Shown: piece after piece, positions 1 through 6,961 of the stretch
Layout of the letters: each line of letters begins with the position of its first letter
How positions within the stretch are numbered: the stretch's first letter is position 1
DNA from: RGIG1993 sp964564225
GTDB lineage: Bacteria; Bacillota; Clostridia; Oscillospirales; CAG-272
NCBI GenBank assembly: GCA_964564225.1
Contig: CAZMAF010000064.1
Location: 1-8,584 of the forward strand
Direction of reading: 5' to 3'
Length of the DNA: 8,584 nucleotides
Program-made: the position numbers and the translations under genes
Notes under the pieces: generated by a model
Seen by the model: only the letters and a program-made list of their open reading frames with translations
Told to the model about the DNA's origin: nothing
Databases searched by the model: none

Positions 1-63
1 ACCGATAACGATCGGACCTGAGCCAATAATCAGAATCTTTTTTAAATCTGTTCTTTTCGCCAT
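1..63 (-). CDS. carB: Carbamoyl-phosphate synthase large subunit, N-terminus (partial)
   Basis: Only the first 21 codons are in the window; the gene runs off the left edge. The translation starts MAKRTDLKKILIIGSGPIVIG, the conserved CarB opening: a basic KRTD stretch, then a hydrophobic strand and the GSGPIVIG nucleotide-binding loop of the first ATP-grasp half. CarB makes carbamoyl phosphate from bicarbonate, ATP and ammonia delivered by the small subunit CarA, feeding pyrimidine and arginine synthesis. An excellent Shine-Dalgarno AAGGAGG (72-78) lies 8 nt before the ATG. The gene follows pyrC by 32 nt with no terminator between them, so it is probably cotranscribed and controlled by the same leader. 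Identification is firm for so short a fragment, since CarA begins quite differently. Whether this copy is pyrimidine-specific cannot be told here. Confidence 0.9.
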   Translation of the reverse strand, partial: MAKRTDLKKILIIGSGPIVIG

Positions 64-95
64 AATAAATGCCTCCTTGGAAATTCCTATATCTC

Positions 96-1295
96 TTATT
101 TTTCAAAAACAATGTGGTTATCATACACCGTCAGGTAATTAACACCATAAAGCGTATCTCCTTCAAACGGTGTCGCTCTTCCCTTCGATTTAAAGCATCC
201 GGGATCGACTACATAATTTTCATCAAGTCGCCATACCGAGAAACCGACATCGGAAGAAATCCCAAAACGCCTTCTCGGCGCTTCCGAAAATAGCGCAATT
301 GCTTTTTCGAGCGATATCACACCTGTTTTCACAAGATGTGTATATACGACCGAAAACGCCGTTTCAAGACCAACAATCCCAAATGCGCTGTTCGCAAGAC
401 CGCGCGACTTCTCTTCAACAGAATGCGGTGCGTGATCGGTAGCAATCATATCAATCGTTCCATCGAAAATACCCTCTACCAACGCCTCACGGTCACGTTT
501 ATCGCGTAAAGGCGGATTCATTTTAAACCGTCCGTCCTCTTGCAAAAAACTATCGTCCATAACGAGATAATGCGGCGCAGTTTCGCAGGTAATATCCACA
601 CCCTCACGCTTGGCACGTCTGATCGCATCTACACTTTCTTTTGCCGATATATGGCAAACATGATACGGACAACCCGTTTTCTTAGCAAGCGAAATATCAC
701 GCTCAATCTGCAAATACTCACTTTCCGAGCAAATACCGCGATGTCCGTGTGCTTTTGCATAAACACCGTCATGAATATAGCCACCCTGCAAAAGAGCGTT
801 AACCTCGCAATGCGCCACGATAATCTTGCCGAGAGATTTTGCCGTTATCATAGCACGTTCCATCATTTCTTCACTTTGTACACCGCGACCGTCATCCGAA
901 AAAGCAATCGCACGATCGGATAACTCGTACATATCGGAAAGAATCTCACCTTTTTGTCCTACCGTAATCGAAGCGTATGGAAATACCGCAACAGAAGCCG
1001 ACTTTTGAATTAGCGCAAATTGTTCTTCAAGATGCTCGACAGAATCGGGCACAGGGGAAAGATTCGGCATCGTGCAAACCGCCGTATAACCACCGCGCGC
1101 TGCCGCCGACGATCCCGTTTGGATCGTTTCTTTATAAGAAAAACCCGGCTCACGAAAATGCACATGCACATCACAAAAGCCGGGCAAAATAACATATTCA
1201 GGCGTCAAATAACGAGAAAAACCAAAAGAAGACAAAAAAGCCTTTGCCTGTGCAAAAGACAACGTATTTATCATCTCATATCCTTGTTTTCTCAT
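96..1295 (-). CDS. pyrC: Dihydroorotase (class I type)
   Basis: PyrC reversibly cyclises N-carbamoyl-L-aspartate to dihydroorotate, the third step of de novo pyrimidine synthesis, in the cytosol. The 399-residue product is an amidohydrolase TIM barrel. Visible metal-site motifs are DVHVHFREPG (42-51, His44 and His46), FSDDG (132-136, the Asp that replaces the carboxylated Lys in class I enzymes), AHCE (His162), HVCHIS (His215) and ATDHAPH (Asp287). CETAPHY (237-243) and MNPPLR (259-264) are also family motifs. The ATG at 1295 was chosen because AAAGGAG lies 8 nt upstream; the longer frame back to 1370 would begin inside a terminator-like hairpin. A later ATG at 1274 has a weaker AAGGA site 6 nt upstream and cannot be excluded. 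Only about 42 residues precede the HxH motif, fewer than the 50-60 I expect, so the N-terminal beta domain looks shortened. It is the first gene of a probable pyr operon and is followed by carB. Confidence 0.95.
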   Translation of the reverse strand: MRKQGYEMINTLSFAQAKAFLSSFGFSRYLTPEYVILPGFCDVHVHFREPGFSYKETIQTGSSAAARGGYTAVCTMPNLSPVPDSVEHLEEQFALIQKSASVAVFPYASITVGQKGEILSDMYELSDRAIAFSDDGRGVQSEEMMERAMITAKSLGKIIVAHCEVNALLQGGYIHDGVYAKAHGHRGICSESEYLQIERDISLAKKTGCPYHVCHISAKESVDAIRRAKREGVDITCETAPHYLVMDDSFLQEDGRFKMNPPLRDKRDREALVEGIFDGTIDMIATDHAPHSVEEKSRGLANSAFGIVGLETAFSVVYTHLVKTGVISLEKAIALFSEAPRRRFGISSDVGFSVWRLDENYVVDPGCFKSKGRATPFEGDTLYGVNYLTVYDNHIVFEK

Positions 1296-1303
1296 AATCC
1301 ATA

Positions 1304-1310
1304 CTCCTTT
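1304..1310 (-). promoter_or_regulatory. Ribosome binding site that sets the pyrC start
   Basis: The minus strand reads AAAGGAG here, 8 nt before the ATG at 1295. It supports that start over the 25-residue longer reading frame beginning at 1370, which has no such site and would lie inside the leader hairpins. Confidence 0.85.
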
Positions 1311-1353
1311 GAGAACGCAAACCGTATCATCAAACTGACACCAAAACCATATG

Positions 1354-1378
1354 AAAAAAGCTTGCCGCAACCGACAAG
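1354..1378 (-). terminator. Intrinsic terminator in the pyrC leader (attenuator)
   Basis: Read on the minus strand, CUUGUCG (1378-1372) pairs with CGGCAAG (1367-1361): 7 bp with one U-G pair, closing a GUUG loop. CUUUUUU (1360-1354) follows directly. This is a compact rho-independent terminator placed about 50 nt after the predicted transcript start and about 60 nt before the pyrC start codon, so it would stop transcription before the gene. Its 5' arm can instead pair with an upstream segment (1394-1400), which makes it conditional. The seven-base stem is short, so strength is uncertain; the position and the uridine run are directly visible. Confidence 0.72.
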
Positions 1379-1400
1379 ACTATGCTGAAAAAATCTTGCC
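1373..1400 (-). promoter_or_regulatory. Candidate antiterminator hairpin in the pyrC leader
   Basis: On the minus strand GGCAAGA (1400-1394) is complementary to UCUUGUC (1379-1373): 7 bp including one G-U pair, around a 14-nt loop. The 3' arm shares six bases with the 5' arm of the terminator, so the two structures exclude each other. Forming this hairpin would allow readthrough into pyrC-carB. The pairing is visible; its function is inferred. Confidence 0.6.
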
Positions 1401-1426
1401 AATCGCACTGTATCGATTTGAAGACC
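1392..1426 (-). promoter_or_regulatory. Candidate anti-antiterminator, possible PyrR-type site
   Basis: GGUCUU (1426-1421) can pair with AAGAUU (1397-1392), consuming part of the antiterminator's 5' arm. Between them lies an upper stem, either AAUCG with CGAUU or the alternative register UCGAU with AUUGG, capped by a loop containing CAGUGC. An asymmetric lower-stem/internal-loop/upper-stem layout is what the PyrR binding hairpin of Bacillus pyr leaders has. The CAGUGC segment fits the PyrR loop pattern CNGNGA except at the last base. The match to the wider PyrR consensus is only partial, so PyrR is a hypothesis drawn from architecture and gene context. If right, UMP-loaded PyrR would stabilise this hairpin and favour termination. 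Confidence 0.45.
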
Positions 1427-1432
1427 TTATTT

Positions 1433-1466
1433 TTGACATTATATCATAGTATAGTATTAATGTCAA
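1433..1466. repeat. Perfect 9-bp inverted repeat overlapping the promoter
   Basis: TTGACATTA (1433-1441, plus strand) and its exact reverse complement TAATGTCAA (1458-1466) are separated by 16 bp. One arm covers the -35 hexamer; the other covers part of the -10 and the bases up to the start site. Arm centres are 25 bp apart. It could be the operator of a dimeric repressor binding two half-sites. It could also be fortuitous, since the two hexamers themselves contribute most of the arm bases. No matching copy was noticed elsewhere in the window. Confidence 0.5.
1438..1466 (-). promoter_or_regulatory. Consensus sigma-A-type promoter of the pyrC-carB unit
   Basis: The minus strand has a perfect -35 hexamer TTGACA (1466-1461), a 17-nt spacer and a perfect -10 hexamer TATAAT (1443-1438). 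A TG dinucleotide (1446-1445) one base before the -10 adds an extended -10 element. The sequence upstream of the -35 is rich in A and T runs and could act as an UP element. Transcription is predicted to start near 1431 at an A, giving a leader of about 136 nt before pyrC. Such a full match predicts strong basal initiation, so control would have to come from a repressor or from the downstream attenuator. Confidence 0.93.
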
Positions 1467-1532
1467 GAAAAAAAATCAATTTTCATAAAAAAATCCAACT
1501 AAACAGAAAGTGAAAAACTGTATAAAATGACG

Positions 1533-1571
1533 AAAACAGACCGCCTCAACTCAAGCGTTAAAGCGGTCTGT
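1533..1571 (-). terminator. Intrinsic terminator ending the purine/fhs operon
   Basis: Seven nucleotides after the fhs stop, ACAGACCGC (1571-1563 on the minus strand) pairs perfectly with GCGGUCUGU (1544-1536). The stem can extend inward as CUU-AAC with GUU-GAG around a bulged U and a six-base loop. A U run (1536-1533) follows, broken by CGUC before another AUUUU. The hairpin is strong and GC-rich at its core, though the U tract is short. It separates the purine operon from the pyr promoter about 70 bp downstream. Confidence 0.85.
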
Positions 1572-1578
1572 CAATTTA

Positions 1579-3252
1579 TTAAAAAAGTCCTGAGATCTTG
1601 CCGTTATCGTCAACATCAATACGTTCTGCCGCAGGAACTTTAGGAAGTCCGGGCATTGTCATAATATCACCGGTAAGTGCAACGATAAACCCTGCACCCG
1701 CTGATACTTTAACCTGACGAACCGTTACGGTAAAGCCAACGGGCGCACCTAGCTTGGTCATATCGTCAGAGAAGCTGTACTGTGTCTTGGCCATACATAC
1801 GGGAAGTCTATCAAACCCAAGTTCGGTCAGCTTAATAATTTCCTTCTTTGCCGCAGGCGCAAAGGTAACCGCAGCGCCGCCGTATACGCGCGTAACTATC
1901 GCTTCGATCTTCTTTTCAATAGATGCATCAAGTTCATAACTGAAACTGAAATCATTTTCTTCTTCGCAAAGACGGACAACCTCTTCAGCAAGTGCCATAC
2001 CACCCTTACCGCCGTCAGCCCAGACCGTAGAAAGAACGACATTAACACCAAGCGCTTTACACTTTTTAATAACAAGCTCAATTTCAGCATCGGTATCGGT
2101 CGGGAAACGGTTAACAGCTACAACACAAGGAAGTTTATATACGTTCTTAATGTTAGAAACGTGACGAAGAAGGTTCGGAATTCCCTTCTCAAGCGCCTCA
2201 AGATTTTCAGCGCCGAGTTCAGTCTTCGGAACACCGCCGTGCATTTTCAATGCGCGCACAGTCGCTACCATAACGACAGCGCTGGGCGTAAGACCCGCAT
2301 AACGGCACTTGATATCCAAGAATTTCTCAGCGCCAAGATCCGCGCCGAAACCTGCTTCGGTTACAGCATAATCACCAAGTTTCATTGCCATTTTGGTAGC
2401 GATAACTGAATTACAACCGTGTGCAATATTAGCAAAAGGACCACCGTGAACAAACGCCGGCGTACCTTCAAGCGTTTGAACAAGATTAGGCTTAAGCGCA
2501 TCCTTGAGAAGCGCCGCCATCGCACCAACCGCACCGATGTCACCTGCAGTGACAGGTTTTTCATCATACGTATAACCAATAACAATTCTCGAAAGACGTT
2601 CTTTCAAATCAGAAATCGAAGATGCAAGACAGAAAACTGCCATAATTTCAGAAGCAACCGTAATATCAAAACCGTCCTCACGCGGCGTACCGTTTACCCT
2701 TCCACCAAGACCGTCGGCAACAAAGCGAAGCTGGCGGTCATTCATATCGACACATCTCTTCCAGGTAATGCGACGAGGATCAATACCAAGACGATTGCCT
2801 TGATAAATATGATTGTCAATCATTGCCGCAAGAAGATTATTTGCCGCACCAATGGCATGAAAATCACCCGTAAAGTGAAGATTAATGTCTTCCATCGGAA
2901 CGACCTGTGCATAGCCGCCGCCTGCCGCACCGCCTTTGACGCCAAACACAGGACCAAGCGAAGGTTCACGAAGCGCAACAACTACGTTTTTGCCAATACG
3001 ACGAAGACCGTCGGAAAGACCGATCGTCGTAGTAGTCTTGCCTTCGCCCGCGGGTGTAGGCGTAATCGCAGTCACGAGAATCAGCTTGCCATCATAACGG
3101 TCGGATTCCTTTAAAAGCGAATAGTCAACCTTTGCTTTGTATTTGCCATACTGCTCAATATATTTATCATCAACACCTGCCACCTTGGCAATTTCGGTGA
3201 TCGGTTTCATTTCTGTTGCTTGCGCAATCTCAATATCGCTTAAATATGCCAT
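1579..3252 (-). CDS. fhs: Formate-tetrahydrofolate ligase (10-formyl-THF synthetase)
   Basis: Fhs joins formate to tetrahydrofolate with ATP to give 10-formyl-THF in the cytosol. This is the formyl donor for purine synthesis and the entry of formate into the folate branch in acetogenic and many fermentative Clostridia. The 557-residue length is typical and looks complete. Visible motifs: the ATP loop TPTPAGEGKTTT (65-76), the first family signature GVKGGAAGGGY (104-114) with REPSLGP just before it (95-101), and the second signature VATVRALKMHGG (329-340). The ATG lies 1 nt after the purL stop, and AAGGAG (3263-3268), inside the last purL codons, is 10 nt upstream. The two genes are therefore almost certainly cotranscribed and probably translationally coupled. 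It is the last gene before the terminator. Its place behind purH-purD-purL fits supply of formyl groups to the AICAR transformylase, a role inferred from context. Confidence 0.98.
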   Translation of the reverse strand: MAYLSDIEIAQATEMKPITEIAKVAGVDDKYIEQYGKYKAKVDYSLLKESDRYDGKLILVTAITPTPAGEGKTTTTIGLSDGLRRIGKNVVVALREPSLGPVFGVKGGAAGGGYAQVVPMEDINLHFTGDFHAIGAANNLLAAMIDNHIYQGNRLGIDPRRITWKRCVDMNDRQLRFVADGLGGRVNGTPREDGFDITVASEIMAVFCLASSISDLKERLSRIVIGYTYDEKPVTAGDIGAVGAMAALLKDALKPNLVQTLEGTPAFVHGGPFANIAHGCNSVIATKMAMKLGDYAVTEAGFGADLGAEKFLDIKCRYAGLTPSAVVMVATVRALKMHGGVPKTELGAENLEALEKGIPNLLRHVSNIKNVYKLPCVVAVNRFPTDTDAEIELVIKKCKALGVNVVLSTVWADGGKGGMALAEEVVRLCEEENDFSFSYELDASIEKKIEAIVTRVYGGAAVTFAPAAKKEIIKLTELGFDRLPVCMAKTQYSFSDDMTKLGAPVGFTVTVRQVKVSAGAGFIVALTGDIMTMPGLPKVPAAERIDVDDNGKISGLF

Positions 3253-3253
3253 T

Positions 3254-6200
3254 TTACCTAATCTCCTTAAAATATTTCACAGCAGATTCAAACATTTTCA
3301 TGTCATAAATGCCGTTTACGTTTTGATAAAGTCCGGAACCAATACGCTCACTGTGACCCATTTTACCGAATACTCTGCCATCCGGTGAAGTAATACCCTC
3401 AATTGCATAGAACGAACCGTTAGGATTAAAGCGAATATCATCAGTAGCAACACCGTCAAAATCAACGTACTGCGTTGCAATCTGACCGCTCGCCGCCAAC
3501 TGTCTAACCATTTCTTCCGATGCCAGAAAACGTCCTTCGCCGTGCGAAATCGGAACCGTATAAACGTCACCAACATTTGTTGCAGCAAGCCAAGGAGACT
3601 TATTGGAAGCAACTCGCACACGAACAAGTTTCGACTGATGTCGCGCAATGGTATTGAAAGTCAATGTAGGACAAGATGCATCGGCATCAATAATCTTGCC
3701 GTAAGGTACAAGTCCAAGCTTAATCAACGCTTGGAAACCATTACAAACGCCGCAAATCAGACCATCACGGCGATCCAAAAGCGTATGTACTTCTTCCTTG
3801 ATTGCTGCATTTCGGAAAAACGCCATAATAAATTTACCCGAGCCGTCAGGTTCATCGCCACCCGAAAAGCCGCCGGGAACAAAAATCATCTGTGACTCCG
3901 ACAACTTTTTCGCAAAACTATCAACACTTCTGGCAATTCCGTCAGCAGTGAGATTGTTAATCACGAAAATTTCCGCATCAGCACCGGCATCACGCATAAC
4001 CTTAGCAGTATCAAATTCGCAATTTGTACCGGGGAAAACAGGTATCAGTACTTTGGGACGAGCTACCGCTATGAAAGGCGCAACACAATCCTTAAACGAT
4101 GCTTCATACGAGAAAGTTTCAATCGACCTGTTCTCGCTCTTTTCAAGACAAGGGTACACACCTTCAAGCTTTAACTCATAAAGAACCCCAAGCTCACTCA
4201 TAGAAACAACGCTATCAGCATATCGCATCATCCCGTCTTCGGTTACAGTACCAAGAACTTTGCCCTCAACGTCGCCCTCTACTTCAAGAACAAATGCGCC
4301 GTAAGCATAGCCGAAAATTTCATCAAGCGATACCGAACTATCGTAAGTAAAGCCGTAACCATTGCCAATATCCATTTTATAAATCGCTTCAGCAATACCG
4401 CCATACGTAGGCGTATATGCCGCCAATACCTTACCGGCGCGCATCAATTCGACTACTTTGCCATACAAGTTAGTCAAAGATTCCGTGATTGGAAGCTGAT
4501 TTTCATCATATTCGGGAGTCAACAAAACGACCTTGCTTCCCGCTTTTTTAAACTCCGGGGTTATAACTTCATCGGTTTTTCCCGTCGTAACAGCAAACGA
4601 AACAAGCGTAGGCGGAACGTCGAGATCTTCAAACGAACCGCTCATAGAGTCTTTACCGCCGATCGAACCGATCTTCAGATTCATCTGCGCCTTAAACGCA
4701 CCAAGAAGTGCCGCAAGGGGCTTACCCCAACGCTTAGCATCTTTAGCAGGCTTTTCAAAATACTCCTGAAAAGTCAGATAAACATCTTCAAACGATGCGC
4801 CTGAAGCGATAAGCTTGGAAACGCTTTCCACAACAGCAAGATATGCACCGTGATAAGGACTTTGCTCGGTAATATAAGGATTATATCCCCACGACATAAA
4901 TGAGCAGGTATCGGTATGCTTTTGTTCAACCGAGATCTTATGAATCATCGACTGAATAGGGGTCAACTGATACTTGCCGCCAAACGGCATAACGACTGTA
5001 CCCGCACCGATTGTCGAGTCAAAACGCTCAGACAAACCGCGCTTTGAACAAACGTTAAGATCGGATACAAGTGCCTTATACCCTTCCGCAAAATCCGAAA
5101 CGGATGCTTTTTCATAAGACTTAGCCGCAACCGGAGCAATATGAATATGTTTCTCTGCACCGTTGGAATTCAAAAATTCACGAGAAAGGTCAACAATAGT
5201 TGCGCCCTTCCAATGCATACGAAGACGTGGTTCTTCCGTCACACGCGCAACGACAGTCGCCTCCAGATTTTCAGCAAAGGCAAGCGCCATAAACGCCTCA
5301 ACATTCTTTGCCTCAACAACTACAGCCATTCTTTCCTGCGATTCAGAAATCGCAAGTTCCGTCCCGTCAAGACCTTCGTATTTCTTCGGAACAGCATCAA
5401 GATCAATATCAAGTCCGTCAGCAAGCTCGCCGACAGCAACCGAAACACCGCCCGCACCAAAATCATTACAACGCTTAATCATGCGCGTGGCTTCGGGGTT
5501 ACGAAACAAACGCTGAAGCTTTCTTTCTTCGGGAGCATTACCCTTCTGCACCTCAGCACCGCAAGTTTCAAGGGAAGAAACCGTATGCTTTTTTGAAGAA
5601 CCGGTTGCACCGCCGCAACCGTCGCGACCCGTTCTGCCGCCAAGTAAAATTACAATATCGCCATCTTCGGGACGCTCACGTCTTACATTCACTTGAGGCG
5701 CAGCGGCAATTACCGCGCCGATTTCCATTCTCTTGGCAGCATAACCGTCATGATATAACTCATCCACCATACCGGTCGCAAGACCGATCTGATTACCGTA
5801 AGAAGAATAACCCGCAGCTGCAGTCGTAACAATTTTTCTCTGCGGAAGTTTACCCGGTATCGTATCTGCCACCGCTTTGGTGGGATCAGCAGCACCGGTT
5901 ACACGCATTGCGGCATAAACATAGCTTCTGCCCGAAAGCGGATCACGGATCGCTCCGCCGATACACGTTGCCGCACCGCCAAAAGGTTCAATCTCAGTGG
6001 GATGGTTGTGCGTTTCATTTTTAAACAGCAAAAGCCAAGGCTCTTTTACACCGTCGATTTCCACATCAATCTTTACTGTGCATGCATTGATCTCTTCAGA
6101 TTCGTCAAGCTTGTCCAGATATCCGTTCTTTTTCAAATAACGAACGGCAATTGTCGCAATATCCATTAAGTTTTGCGGCTTCGTTCTACCAAGTTCTTTT

Positions 6201-6955
6201 CTTGTTATAAGATAATCATCATATGCACTCTGTAAAAGCGCATCTTCAAAAGATACCGAATCAATCGTCGTCAAAAACGTGGTATGACGGCAATGGTCTG
6301 ACCAATACGTATCAATCATACGAATTTCAGTAATAGTAGGATCACGGTCTTCGCTTCTGAAATAATCACGACAAAAACGAATATCGTCAATATCCATTGC
6401 CAAAGAATAATTATTAACAAAATCAGCAAGACCGTTATCATCAAGAGCGATGAAGCCATCAAGAGTTTGTACCGCAGTAGGTAGCTCATACTGAACCTGA
6501 AGCGTTTCAGGGTTATTAAGCGAAGCTTCACGCGATTCCACAGGATTAATGACATATTTTTTAATCTCTCTTACGTCTTGCTCGGTCAAATTACCGTAAA
6601 GAGCATAAACGCGAGCCGTACGGATCGTAGGGCGATCACCGCAAGAAATAATCTGAATGCACTGTGCCGCAGAATCGGCACGCTGATCAAACTGACCGGG
6701 CAGATATTCTACCGCAAACACATAGTCGGCATCGTCTACAAGCGTATCGGAAACAACGTCAAGCTGAGGCTCAGAAAAAACAGAGCGTACAGCTTCATCA
6801 AAAAGCTCTTTCCCAATCTTCTCAACATCATAACGATTAAAAAGCCGAACAGCTTTCAACCCTTTAATGCCGAGAAGCTGATTTAGTTCCGAAAGAAGTG
6901 CATTTGCCTCATGGGCAAGTCCCTCTTTCTTTTCAACGTATATTCTGTAAACCAT
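3254..6955 (-). CDS. purL: Phosphoribosylformylglycinamidine synthase, single-chain
   Basis: PurL converts FGAR, glutamine and ATP to FGAM, the fourth step of purine synthesis. This is the long fused form (1233 residues), which carries its own glutaminase, unlike the three-part PurL-PurQ-PurS complex of Bacillus. In order: an N-terminal PurS-like region; a linker with WSDHCRH (218-224); the first synthase half with FKNETHNHPTEIEPFGGA (311-328) and TCIGGAIRD (330-338); a second, degenerate half; and a C-terminal class I glutaminase with PGTNCEFD, GGFSGGDEPDGSGK and CGVCNGFQ. The predicted nucleophile is Cys1071 (codon 3745-3743), with His1138 and Glu1140 in SHGEG. The ATG at 6955 is preferred because AAAGGA lies 9 nt upstream. 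A GTG two codons earlier (6961) has only 3 nt of spacing. The purD stop is 6 nt upstream. The length and motifs match the single-chain version I associate with clostridia and streptococci. Confidence 0.97.
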   Translation of the reverse strand: MVYRIYVEKKEGLAHEANALLSELNQLLGIKGLKAVRLFNRYDVEKIGKELFDEAVRSVFSEPQLDVVSDTLVDDADYVFAVEYLPGQFDQRADSAAQCIQIISCGDRPTIRTARVYALYGNLTEQDVREIKKYVINPVESREASLNNPETLQVQYELPTAVQTLDGFIALDDNGLADFVNNYSLAMDIDDIRFCRDYFRSEDRDPTITEIRMIDTYWSDHCRHTTFLTTIDSVSFEDALLQSAYDDYLITRKELGRTKPQNLMDIATIAVRYLKKNGYLDKLDESEEINACTVKIDVEIDGVKEPWLLLFKNETHNHPTEIEPFGGAATCIGGAIRDPLSGRSYVYAAMRVTGAADPTKAVADTIPGKLPQRKIVTTAAAGYSSYGNQIGLATGMVDELYHDGYAAKRMEIGAVIAAAPQVNVRRERPEDGDIVILLGGRTGRDGCGGATGSSKKHTVSSLETCGAEVQKGNAPEERKLQRLFRNPEATRMIKRCNDFGAGGVSVAVGELADGLDIDLDAVPKKYEGLDGTELAISESQERMAVVVEAKNVEAFMALAFAENLEATVVARVTEEPRLRMHWKGATIVDLSREFLNSNGAEKHIHIAPVAAKSYEKASVSDFAEGYKALVSDLNVCSKRGLSERFDSTIGAGTVVMPFGGKYQLTPIQSMIHKISVEQKHTDTCSFMSWGYNPYITEQSPYHGAYLAVVESVSKLIASGASFEDVYLTFQEYFEKPAKDAKRWGKPLAALLGAFKAQMNLKIGSIGGKDSMSGSFEDLDVPPTLVSFAVTTGKTDEVITPEFKKAGSKVVLLTPEYDENQLPITESLTNLYGKVVELMRAGKVLAAYTPTYGGIAEAIYKMDIGNGYGFTYDSSVSLDEIFGYAYGAFVLEVEGDVEGKVLGTVTEDGMMRYADSVVSMSELGVLYELKLEGVYPCLEKSENRSIETFSYEASFKDCVAPFIAVARPKVLIPVFPGTNCEFDTAKVMRDAGADAEIFVINNLTADGIARSVDSFAKKLSESQMIFVPGGFSGGDEPDGSGKFIMAFFRNAAIKEEVHTLLDRRDGLICGVCNGFQALIKLGLVPYGKIIDADASCPTLTFNTIARHQSKLVRVRVASNKSPWLAATNVGDVYTVPISHGEGRFLASEEMVRQLAASGQIATQYVDFDGVATDDIRFNPNGSFYAIEGITSPDGRVFGKMGHSERIGSGLYQNVNGIYDMKMFESAVKYFKEIR

Positions 6956-6961
6956 TGTCAC

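Noticed and set aside
1330..1350. Six-codon ATG-to-TGA reading frame in the pyrC leader (possible leader peptide)
   Set aside because: It has no ribosome binding site, lies after the terminator instead of across the competing hairpins, and has no telling codon run.
1296..1370. 25-codon N-terminal extension of pyrC starting at 1370
   Set aside because: The extension has no Shine-Dalgarno site and begins inside the leader terminator stem. Its translation is Phe/Trp/Cys-rich and unlike dihydroorotase, and a good ribosome site precedes the ATG at 1295.
1433..1461. Possible divergent plus-strand promoter starting with TTGACA at 1433
   Set aside because: The -35 arises from the inverted repeat. 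The best -10 (TATTAA) is only a partial match, and nothing on the plus strand downstream looks like a gene.
2419..3114. 231-codon open frame on the plus strand, opposite fhs
   Set aside because: It is antisense to a clearly conserved gene, and its Arg/Lys/Thr/Asn-rich translation is what the reverse of a coding frame gives. No promoter or ribosome site supports it.
3253..3253. A separate promoter, folate riboswitch or terminator between purL and fhs
   Set aside because: The intergenic gap is one nucleotide, leaving no room for such an element outside coding sequence.
6956..6961. GTG start for purL, two codons upstream of the ATG
   Set aside because: Its spacing from AAAGGA is only 3 nt; the ATG at 6955 has 9 nt.
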